A stretch of 5,475 nucleotides of DNA from an uncultured Agitococcus sp. (lineage in GTDB: Bacteria; Pseudomonadota; Gammaproteobacteria; Pseudomonadales; Moraxellaceae). Below, piece after piece: positions 1 to 5,475 of this stretch; within the stretch, counting starts at the first letter, position 1, and each line of letters begins with the position of its first letter. The notes below the pieces were generated by a model, which did no database searches, had not been told where the DNA came from, and saw only the letters and a list, made by a program, of their open reading frames with translations. The stretch lies in assembly GCF_937920075.1 (NCBI RefSeq), contig NZ_CALETI010000297.1, forward strand, positions 1 to 5,475, given 5' to 3'. The position numbers were made by a program, and so were the translations under genes.

Positions 1-2
1 GC

Positions 3-2459
3 TTGCGTTATTTATTGGTTGATGGTCAAGGTAACTTCGGTTCGGTAGATGGTGACGCGCCTGCTGCGATGCGTTATACCGAAGTGCGTATGACCCGTTT
101 GGCACACGATTTATTGGCTGACCTCGAAAAAGAAACCGTCGATTGGTTGCCCAACTATGATGGCAGCGAAATGATTCCTGCGGTGTTACCAACCCGTATT
201 CCTAATTTGCTGGTTAATGGTTCATCAGGTATTGCGGTGGGGATGGCCACCAATATTCCGCCACACAACATTACCGAAGTGATTAATGCTTGTTTGGCTT
301 ATGTTGATAATAATGACATTACTGTTGATGGTTTGATGCACTATGTGACTGGCCCAGACTTTCCAACAGGCGGCATTATTAATGGTCGTAGTGGCATTGT
401 TGATGCATATCGTACGGGTCGTGGCCGCATTTTAATTCGTGCCAAGTATCATATTGAAACCGATAGCAAAACCTCTCGTCATACGGTGGTGTTTACCGAA
501 ATTCCTTATCAGCTTAACAAAGCCCGCGTGATTGAAAAAATTGCCGAATTAGTCAAAGACAAAAAGATTGAAGGCATTAGCGAACTACGTGACGAGTCTG
601 ACAAAGATGGTATGCGTATTGTTATTGACTTAAAACGTGGTGAAAACCCCGAAGTATTAGTCAATAACTTATTTGCTCAAACACCGTTAGAGTCTTCTTT
701 TAGCTTTAATATGTTGGCTCTACAAGATGGTCAGCCACGCATTTTAAATTTACGCGATTTGATTGCTGCTTTTGTGCGTCATCGTCAAGAAGTTGTTACC
801 CGTCGTACCGTTTTTGAATTACGCAAAGCGCGTGAACGCGGTCATATTGTTGAAGGTTTAGCGGTTGCTTTAGCCAATATTGATGAAATTATTCAATTAA
901 TTAAAACTTCGGCAACAGGTGCACAAGCCAAAGAGCGTTTACTCGAAAAAGTCTGGCAAGAAGGTGGCGTTTTAGCCTTGTTAGAGCGTGCAGGTGATAA
1001 AAATGCCTGTCGTCCTGAAACCTTAGCTGAATATTTAGGTTTGGTTGAAAATGGCTATAAATTATCGCCCGAACAAGCCCAAGCGATTTTAGATTTACGT
1101 TTACACCGTTTAACAGGTTTAGAACAAGATAAACTCTTAGCAGAATACGAAGAATTATTAGGCAAGATTGCTGAATTATTAGCGATTTTAGCCGATTCTA
1201 ATTTGTTGATGGATGTGATTCGTGGCGAGTTAAAAGAAGTTTTAGCCACTTATGGCGATGGTCGTAAAACCGAAATTATTGCCTCTCGTTTAGATTTAAG
1301 CCGTGAAGATTTAACACCAGACGAGCAAGTGGTTTTAACCATTTCGCATACAGGTTATGCCAAAACGCAGCCTTTAAGTGATTATAAAGCACAAAAACGT
1401 GGTGGTCGTGGTAAATCTGCAACTAGCATGAAAGATGAAGATTATATTGAACATTTATTGGTGGCTAGCACTCACGACACTGTATTGTGTTTTACCTCTT
1501 TAGGTCGTGTGCATTGGATTAAAGTGTATGACTTGCCACAAGCTGGCCGTGGTTCAAAAGGCAAGCCATTAGTTAACTTGTTGCAATTAGCCAATGACGA
1601 AAAAGTTACCGCTATTTTACCATTGCGTGAATATGCCGAAGGTCAATATATCTTCATGGCAACCGCCGATGGTACGGTAAAACGCGTGGAATTATCTGCA
1701 TTCTCTCGTCCACGTAGCTTAGGTTTAAATGCCATTAATTTAGAAGGTGATAACACCTTAATTGGTGTGGCTGTCACGGATGGTCAACAAGACATTATGT
1801 TGTTTAGCAATCAGGGTAAAGCGATTCGCTTTAGAGAAACTGATGTTCGTGCTATGGGACGTAATGCCACAGGTGTACGTGGTATGCGTTTACCTGTTGG
1901 TGCTCATGTTGTGTCGATGTTGGCAACATCCGAACTTGCTGAAAATGCGGCATTATTAGCAGATAGCGAATTGGCCGAAGGTGAAGAAGCTGTAGAAGTT
2001 GTTGAAACCCCTGATGTTGAAGAAAATGACAGCGAAGAAGTGGTGTTAAAAGCTGGCCAAGCACAAGTATTAATTGCTTGTGCTAATGGTTATGGCAAAC
2101 GTACGCCTGTCAGCAAATTTACCTTGCGTAAACGTGGTGGACAAGGCGTATTAGCGATTCAAACCAGTGAGCGTAATGGCGAGTTGGTTGCCGCTGTGCA
2201 AGCAGGCGAAGGCAAAGACTTATTATTAATTTCGGATATGGGTACGTTGGTACGTACTCGTATTGATGAAGTATCCGTCATGTCTCGTAGTGCACAAGGT
2301 GTTACGCTCATTAGATTAAGTAATGATGAGCAGTTGGTGGCGGTAGTCAGTCTTGATGCACCCGAAGAAGAGGTGATTGAGGCGGACAACACCGAAGAAG
2401 TGGTAGTTGCAACAGAAACAGTCGTAGCGAGCACTGACGAACAAGCTGAAGCGGTTTAA
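3..2459 (+). CDS. gyrA: DNA gyrase subunit A, 5'-truncated by window edge
   Basis: GyrA is the DNA-cleaving subunit of the A2B2 gyrase, which uses ATP to put negative supercoils into DNA. The window opens inside the gene: the first visible codon (TTG, position 3) matches internal Leu98 of E. coli GyrA, so it is not a start. The remaining 818 residues imply a protein of about 915, against 875 in E. coli. The catalytic tyrosine is in AAMRYTE (visible residue 25, bases 75-77, equal to Tyr122). The DNA-bending isoleucine is in SSGIAVGMATN (residue 77, equal to Ile174). The GyrA box QKRGGRG, needed for DNA wrapping, is at residues 464-470 (1392-1412) and separates GyrA from ParC. Only the last part of the quinolone-resistance region is present; the Ser83 and Asp87 equivalents lie outside. 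The C-terminal beta-pinwheel carries an acidic insert (residues about 642-683) and ends in an acidic tail. serC follows after 54 bp. Confidence 0.98.
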   Translation: MRYLLVDGQGNFGSVDGDAPAAMRYTEVRMTRLAHDLLADLEKETVDWLPNYDGSEMIPAVLPTRIPNLLVNGSSGIAVGMATNIPPHNITEVINACLAYVDNNDITVDGLMHYVTGPDFPTGGIINGRSGIVDAYRTGRGRILIRAKYHIETDSKTSRHTVVFTEIPYQLNKARVIEKIAELVKDKKIEGISELRDESDKDGMRIVIDLKRGENPEVLVNNLFAQTPLESSFSFNMLALQDGQPRILNLRDLIAAFVRHRQEVVTRRTVFELRKARERGHIVEGLAVALANIDEIIQLIKTSATGAQAKERLLEKVWQEGGVLALLERAGDKNACRPETLAEYLGLVENGYKLSPEQAQAILDLRLHRLTGLEQDKLLAEYEELLGKIAELLAILADSNLLMDVIRGELKEVLATYGDGRKTEIIASRLDLSREDLTPDEQVVLTISHTGYAKTQPLSDYKAQKRGGRGKSATSMKDEDYIEHLLVASTHDTVLCFTSLGRVHWIKVYDLPQAGRGSKGKPLVNLLQLANDEKVTAILPLREYAEGQYIFMATADGTVKRVELSAFSRPRSLGLNAINLEGDNTLIGVAVTDGQQDIMLFSNQGKAIRFRETDVRAMGRNATGVRGMRLPVGAHVVSMLATSELAENAALLADSELAEGEEAVEVVETPDVEENDSEEVVLKAGQAQVLIACANGYGKRTPVSKFTLRKRGGQGVLAIQTSERNGELVAAVQAGEGKDLLLISDMGTLVRTRIDEVSVMSRSAQGVTLIRLSNDEQLVAVVSLDAPEEEVIEADNTEEVVVATETVVASTDEQAEAV
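1926..2051 (+). other. Acidic insertion in the GyrA C-terminal pinwheel
   Basis: Visible GyrA residues about 642-683 lie between the VVSML strand and the ANGYGKRTP strand. In E. coli GyrA these strands are joined by only a short loop (VVSLI, then TQNGYGKRT). Fifteen of the 42 residues here are Glu or Asp, with one Lys. The segment has low complexity (repeats of E, V and A) and is probably a disordered loop. It accounts for most of the extra length over E. coli GyrA. The boundaries are by-eye alignment and may be off by several residues. Confidence 0.75.
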
Positions 2460-2475
2460 TGATTTAAGTTTGACA

Positions 2476-2494
2476 GAGCCTCTGTTAGAGGCTC
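2476..2494 (+). promoter_or_regulatory. Perfect inverted repeat in the gyrA-serC gap, directly after a TTGACA box
   Basis: GAGCCTCT and AGAGGCTC form a perfect 8-bp stem with a 3-base GTT loop, starting 17 bases after the gyrA stop. No T-run follows (the next bases are AATGAG), so it is a poor intrinsic terminator. A consensus -35 hexamer TTGACA (2470-2475) directly abuts it, so the repeat would sit between -35 and -10 if a serC promoter exists here. The possible -10 hexamers (CTCAAT at 2492 or AATGAG at 2495) match only about three of six positions. It could be a leaky terminator, an mRNA-stabilising hairpin at the gyrA 3' end, or an operator; the sequence does not decide. Confidence 0.5.
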
Positions 2495-2502
2495 AATGAG
2501 TT

Positions 2503-2506
2503 AAGG
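2503..2506 (+). promoter_or_regulatory. Shine-Dalgarno site of serC
   Basis: AAGG lies seven bases before the ATG at 2514. It supports that start, which also matches the normal N-terminus of the family (NFCAGPA within the first ten residues). Confidence 0.7.
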
Positions 2507-2513
2507 TATTTTC

Positions 2514-3596
2514 ATGAGAGCATATAACTTTTGTGCAGGTCCAGCTGCATTACCCGAAGCCGTTTTAAAACAAGCCCAAGCCGAATTGGTTGACTATCAA
2601 GGCAAAGGTTTATCGGTGATGGAAATGAGTCACCGTAGTGCGGATTATGTTGCGATTGCTGAACAAGCAGAGCAAGACTTACGTGATTTATTAAATGTGC
2701 CCAGTAACTACAAAGTGTTATTTTTACAAGGCGGTGCATCACAACAATTTGCCATGATTCCGATGAATTTGTTGCGTGGTAAAACTTCTGCCGATTATGT
2801 TAATACCGGTATGTGGTCTGATAAAGCCATTAAAGAAGCCAAAAAATTCTGCCAAGTCAATGTGGTTGCTAGTGATGAAGCCAATAACTTCCGCGCAGTG
2901 CCAGCCTTTGAATCATGGCAACGTAATGCTGATGCCGCTTATTTGCACTATACCCCAAATGAAACGATTCATGGTGTGCAATTTGACTTTATTCCTGAGG
3001 TGGGTGATGTGCCGTTAGTGGCCGATTATTCGTCGATTATTTTGGCTGAACCCTTAGACGTGTCTAAGTTTGGCCTCATTTATGCGGGCGCACAAAAAAA
3101 TATTGGCCCCGCAGGTTTGGTAGTTGTGATTGTGCGTGAAGACTTATTGGGGCAAACCATCAAAGGCACACCAACCATGCTTGATTACAAAATCCATGCT
3201 GATAATGGCTCTATGTATAACACGCCATCAACTTATGCGTGGTATTTGTCTGGTTTAGTGTTTCAGTGGTTAAAAACTCAGGGTGGCCTAGAAAAAATGG
3301 CCGAAATTAACCGTCGTAAAGCCACAAAATTGTATGCAGCAATTGATGGTAGTGGTGGTTTTTATGCAAACCCTGTCGCAATTGCCAACCGCTCAATGAT
3401 GAATGTGCCATTCACCTTAGCAGATAGCAGTTTAGACAAAGCTTTCTTAAAAGAAGCCGAAGCTAATCAATTATTAAACTTAGCAGGTCATCGCTCTGTC
3501 GGTGGTATGCGTGCAAGTATCTATAATGCCGTTCCCGAAGAAGGCATTGATACCTTAGTGAGTTTTATGCAAGACTTTGCTAAACGTCATGGTTGA
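2514..3596 (+). CDS. serC: Phosphoserine aminotransferase (PSAT)
   Basis: This cytoplasmic PLP enzyme (class V aminotransferase fold) transfers the amino group of glutamate to 3-phosphohydroxypyruvate, giving O-phosphoserine for serine synthesis. In many proteobacteria the same enzyme makes 4-phosphohydroxythreonine for pyridoxal phosphate. The 360 residues match the family length (E. coli 362). The N-terminal NFCAGPA motif and MSHR (His40, Arg41, substrate phosphate contacts) are present. GGAS at residues 73-76 is the PLP-phosphate loop, Trp101 in TGMW stacks on the cofactor, and Asp171 in VADYSS pairs with the pyridine nitrogen. The PLP lysine is Lys195 in GAQKNIGPAG (3096-3098). The C-terminal HRSVGGMRAS (His326, Arg327, Arg333) completes the phosphate site. 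All key residues are present, so the gene looks functional. It is 54 bp downstream of gyrA and may be partly co-transcribed with it. In Pseudomonas pheA follows serC; here a terminator and convergent genes follow instead. Confidence 0.98.
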   Translation: MRAYNFCAGPAALPEAVLKQAQAELVDYQGKGLSVMEMSHRSADYVAIAEQAEQDLRDLLNVPSNYKVLFLQGGASQQFAMIPMNLLRGKTSADYVNTGMWSDKAIKEAKKFCQVNVVASDEANNFRAVPAFESWQRNADAAYLHYTPNETIHGVQFDFIPEVGDVPLVADYSSIILAEPLDVSKFGLIYAGAQKNIGPAGLVVVIVREDLLGQTIKGTPTMLDYKIHADNGSMYNTPSTYAWYLSGLVFQWLKTQGGLEKMAEINRRKATKLYAAIDGSGGFYANPVAIANRSMMNVPFTLADSSLDKAFLKEAEANQLLNLAGHRSVGGMRASIYNAVPEEGIDTLVSFMQDFAKRHG

Positions 3597-3607
3597 TGCA
3601 CAAACAT

Positions 3608-3635
3608 AAAAAAGGGGCTTACAAGCCCCTTTTTT
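3608..3635. terminator. Bidirectional intrinsic terminator between serC and the START gene array
   Basis: Six A's, GGGGCT, a TACA loop, AGCCCC and six T's form a 12-bp perfectly paired stem. On either strand the G/C core is followed by a run of U, so it can end serC transcripts on the plus strand and START-array transcripts on the minus strand. It begins 11 bases after the serC stop. The last two T's belong to the TAA stop (3634-3636) of the minus-strand gene, so that stop codon lies partly inside the hairpin. Confidence 0.93.
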
Positions 3636-4341
3636 ATTCGACAAAAGTAAATGGAATGGGAGTTTGAGCCTCATTATATTTAGGAAGATTTATCATACGA
3701 CGCAAACCCATCATATTGGCATAAGGGCCTTTACCTTGAATAAAGTTAACAGTCCAAGAAGGAGCATTGCCACCGGGATTCACAAAACCTTCAGCTTCGA
3801 GTAAAACTTGATTATTACCAACAGGGGTCCAACGGGCAATATAATTTTCTGCTTCCATACGCACATAAGGAGGGATGACAGGCAAGTAAGTCGGTAATGC
3901 TTCCATTTTAATTTGTACATACGGTCTTTTTTTGGTCATTGGCTCAATAACAGCACGCATAATCACATCACGGTCAGGATTGCCGTAAGGTGCATCATGA
4001 ACCATATAAAAAATGTATTCTTTATCGGACACTTTTTTGAGCAGCTTAGTTTCTAAAGTGGCAAAATACCAACGACTATAATTTTCAATATCAGATTGAA
4101 TTCTTGATAAGGTTTCAATGTTGGTGTCTAAAAGGGCTTCAACTTTAAAGGAGCGGATTTTTTGTCCATCTTCATTTTTAATATAGACTTTAATATCATG
4201 TCGTTTGTCATGTTTAGATAAACGCCATTCATTTTTTGAGTAGTTATTTTCTCTAAGATCATCTAATGCGTTTTCAGCAAAAGCATGATTATTTATTGTA
4301 AAACCTAATAAGGCAATCAATGGGTATTTGATGCTCTTCAT
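3634..4341 (-). CDS. Periplasmic START-domain protein, copy 1 (serC-proximal)
   Basis: This 235-residue protein looks like an exported single START (StAR-related lipid-transfer) domain. The N-terminus has Lys at 2 and 5, a hydrophobic stretch, and AFA at 20-22, a good signal peptidase I site. There is no lipobox cysteine, so the mature form (about 213 residues) should be soluble in the periplasm. START-like features are HDAPYGNPDRDV (115-126, the conserved P-x-RD turn), PGG (189-191), PSW (194-196) and GKGPY plus NMMGLRRM (203-216), resembling the C-terminal lid helix of the family. START domains bind one hydrophobic ligand in a helix-grip cavity; the ligand here is unknown. It is about 64% identical by eye to copy 2 (126 of 197 aligned positions). 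The ATG at 4341 has GAGG five bases upstream. It lies last in the array, after a 150-bp spacer, so it may have its own promoter, though I see no convincing -35/-10 pair. Family assignment is firm to moderate; function is not known. Confidence 0.88.
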   Translation of the reverse strand: MKSIKYPLIALLGFTINNHAFAENALDDLRENNYSKNEWRLSKHDKRHDIKVYIKNEDGQKIRSFKVEALLDTNIETLSRIQSDIENYSRWYFATLETKLLKKVSDKEYIFYMVHDAPYGNPDRDVIMRAVIEPMTKKRPYVQIKMEALPTYLPVIPPYVRMEAENYIARWTPVGNNQVLLEAEGFVNPGGNAPSWTVNFIQGKGPYANMMGLRRMINLPKYNEAQTPIPFTFVE

Positions 4342-4346
4342 AATAT

Positions 4347-4351
4347 CCTCT
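4347..4351 (-). promoter_or_regulatory. Shine-Dalgarno site of START copy 1
   Basis: On the minus strand AGAGG lies five bases before the ATG at 4341. It supports that start, which also gives a complete signal peptide. Confidence 0.7.
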
Positions 4352-4468
4352 CTTTTTAGTACTAGGGTGGTGCTATTACTTTTATGCTCTGTATAAAGCT
4401 TTAATTGTTTATCCAGATAGATATCATGCTAACGAGTAAAAAACTCTTGACTCCTTTCAGGCAATGAT

Positions 4469-4485
4469 GGGGGCTTTAAACCCCC
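4469..4485 (-). terminator. G/C hairpin after START copy 2, weak or partial terminator
   Basis: On the minus strand GGGGG and CCCCC enclose TTTAAAG, giving five G-C pairs that can extend by a G-U and a U-A pair around a 3-base loop. It starts six bases after the copy 2 stop (TAG, 4492-4494). No T-run follows (ATCATTGCC), so it does not meet the usual intrinsic terminator pattern. It could lower read-through into copy 1 or protect the 3' end of the upstream message. The rest of the 150-bp spacer is A/T-rich with no other clear element. Confidence 0.45.
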
Positions 4486-4491
4486 TTATAT

Positions 4492-5199
4492 CTATTCAAA
4501 AAATGTGTATGGCAATGGCGTTTTGGCATTACGATATTGTGGTAACTCAACCATTCTACGCATGCCCATCATATTGGTATATGGTCCTTTACCTTGGACA
4601 AAGTTAACCGCCCAAGAAGGCGCTACTCCACCTGGATCAATATAACCTTCAGCCTCTAATAAAGTACGTTCTTTGCTAATTGGGCTGATTTTAATGACAT
4701 AATTTTCAGCTTGCATACGTACATAGGGCGCTTTGGCAGGAATAAAATCAGGTAGAGCATTCATTTTGACAACAATAAATGGCTTATGAGAGGTCATCGG
4801 TTCAATAGTGGCTTTTAGCACAACATCACGATCAGGCATACCAACAGGGGCATCATGAACCATATAAAAAATGTACTCTCGGTCAGACACTTTACGTAAA
4901 AGCTTAACTTCTAATACCTCAAAATACCATTTAATATAATTTTCAACATCGCCTTGAACACGTGCAACCGTTTCTATGGGGGCATCAAATGCAGCCTCAA
5001 CACGGAAAGAGCGAATGCTTTTGCCTTCTTCATTTTTGATAAAAACTTTAATGTCATGGCGTTTATCATTCTTTGACAAACGCCAATCAGAACTTACATT
5101 ATCACTTCGTAAATCTTCAAAGTCTTTATCTGCTGCACTAACGGTTGTTGCAACACTAAGTATGAAAAAAGGTATACAAAGCTGTTTTATTATTTTCAT
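4492..5199 (-). CDS. Periplasmic START-domain protein, copy 2
   Basis: Copy 2 is a 235-residue paralogue of copy 1, the same length and collinear from residue 39 to the end. Its signal peptide differs almost wholly in sequence but keeps the same architecture: Lys at 2, 5, a hydrophobic core, and VSA at 20-22 before ADK, with cleavage expected after residue 22. Shared blocks are WRLSK-x-DKRHDIKV (39-52), KVSD-x-EYIFYMVHDAP (103-118), PDRDV (122-126), YVRM-x-AENY (159-167), LLEAEG (180-185), PGG-x-APSW (189-196), QGKGPY (202-207) and NMMG-x-RRM (209-216). The PDRD turn and the PSW...GPY...RRM helix point to START-type lipid transfer or binding proteins; the ligand is unknown. The protein ends in PLPYTFFE, identical to copy 3. 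The start at 5199 has GGGGGAG upstream. Copy 3 ends only 21 bp upstream, so the two are probably one transcript. Confidence 0.88.
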   Translation of the reverse strand: MKIIKQLCIPFFILSVATTVSAADKDFEDLRSDNVSSDWRLSKNDKRHDIKVFIKNEEGKSIRSFRVEAAFDAPIETVARVQGDVENYIKWYFEVLEVKLLRKVSDREYIFYMVHDAPVGMPDRDVVLKATIEPMTSHKPFIVVKMNALPDFIPAKAPYVRMQAENYVIKISPISKERTLLEAEGYIDPGGVAPSWAVNFVQGKGPYTNMMGMRRMVELPQYRNAKTPLPYTFFE

Positions 5200-5203
5200 T
5201 CTT

Positions 5204-5210
5204 CTCCCCC
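5204..5210 (-). promoter_or_regulatory. Shine-Dalgarno site of START copy 2
   Basis: On the minus strand GGGGGAG ends four bases before the ATG at 5199. It fills much of the 21-bp gap to copy 3. No promoter fits in that gap, which argues for co-transcription of copies 3 and 2. Confidence 0.7.
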
Positions 5211-5220
5211 AAGAAATGAA

Positions 5221-5475
5221 TTATTCAAAAAAAGTATACGGTAAAGGCTCTTTGCTGTCCGCATATTGAGGCAACAGAGACATACGTCTAATACCCATCA
5301 TATTGGTGTAAGGTCCTTTACCACTAACAAAATTGATAGCCCAAGCAGGTGATGAACCACCAGGATTAATAAAGCCTTCTACCTCTCGTAATGTTTGTGT
5401 TTTACTGAGTGGTGTATAGCGTACGATATAGTTTTCGGCCTCCATGCGAATAAAAGGCGGACGAGGCGGCATATA
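5221..5475 (-). CDS. START-domain protein, copy 3, 5' part beyond the window
   Basis: Only the last 84 residues are visible; the frame is open to the window edge. The Met encoded at 5472-5470 is internal, because the preceding Tyr and the MPPRPPF that follows align with residues 152-159 of the other copies (YLPVIPPY, FIPAKAPY). About 150 N-terminal residues, presumably with a signal peptide, should lie to the right. Over the 84 residues it matches copy 2 at about 52 positions and copy 1 at about 49. It keeps RMEAENY, NPGG, PAW, GKGPYTNMMG and RRM, and ends in PLPYTFFE exactly as copy 2 does. It is 21 bp upstream of copy 2 in the same direction and is probably co-transcribed with it. Function is assumed to be the same as the neighbours: exported binding of a hydrophobic ligand, unproven. 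Confidence 0.85.
   Translation of the reverse strand, partial: YMPPRPPFIRMEAENYIVRYTPLSKTQTLREVEGFINPGGSSPAWAINFVSGKGPYTNMMGIRRMSLLPQYADSKEPLPYTFFE

Noticed and set aside
3..5. TTG as a gyrA start codon
   Set aside because: It corresponds to Leu98 of E. coli GyrA within the conserved LRY-x-LVDGQGNFGS block; the true start is upstream of the window.
1762..2434. Several open frames of 65-91 codons inside the gyrA 3' half on both strands
   Set aside because: They lie wholly within a strongly conserved GyrA reading frame, have biased low-complexity composition and look like no known protein.
2512..3018. Open frames of 76 and 80 codons overlapping serC
   Set aside because: They are out-of-frame or antisense readings of the conserved SerC coding region.
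4403..4429. Short minus-strand reading frame starting with ATG (eight residues) in the START spacer
   Set aside because: The AAAGGAG upstream is more than 20 bases from the ATG, too far to serve it, and an eight-residue product has no support.
4434..4446. Small inverted repeat GAGT-AAAAA-ACTC in the START spacer
   Set aside because: A 4-bp stem in A/T-rich DNA is expected by chance and has no adjoining regulatory features.
4976..5269. Plus-strand open frame of 97 codons across the copy 2/copy 3 junction
   Set aside because: It is antisense to two well-supported START genes, has no family resemblance and reads like a complement-frame translation of their coding sequence.
5470..5472. ATG as the start of START copy 3
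   Set aside because: The frame stays open to the window edge and the residues around this Met align with the middle of copies 1 and 2, so the Met is internal.

Overview
The window is a 5.5-kb piece of a bacterial chromosome, most likely from a gammaproteobacterium of the Pseudomonadales/Moraxellaceae type. This placement rests on the GyrA and SerC sequences, on gyrA lying directly upstream of serC (an order known from Pseudomonas), and on a moderately low G+C content with many TTA/TTG leucine codons. It is an inference by eye; the genus cannot be fixed without a search.

Left part (1-3635, plus strand): the 3' nine-tenths of gyrA (DNA gyrase subunit A) is cut by the left edge. A 54-bp gap follows, holding a TTGACA box, a perfect 8-bp inverted repeat and a Shine-Dalgarno site, and then a complete serC (phosphoserine aminotransferase). 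serC ends at a strong, symmetrical intrinsic terminator. The GyrA carries an acidic insertion of about 40 residues inside its C-terminal DNA-wrapping domain and also an acidic C-terminal tail.

Right part (3634-5475, minus strand, convergent with serC): three tandem paralogous genes encode small proteins of the START (StAR-related lipid-transfer) type. The two complete copies are 235 residues each, have Sec signal peptides and should be periplasmic. The third is cut by the right edge, so the array may continue. The two copies nearest the right edge are 21 bp apart and probably co-transcribed. The copy next to serC sits behind a 150-bp spacer with a G/C-rich hairpin.

gyrA and serC are housekeeping genes (DNA topology; serine and vitamin B6 biosynthesis). 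The START cluster is the accessory and least understood part: a family expansion of probable soluble lipid or hydrophobic-ligand binding proteins in the envelope, with ligand unknown. No RNA genes, mobile elements, CRISPR arrays or attachment sites were seen, and no stretch longer than 300 bases lacks a gene.
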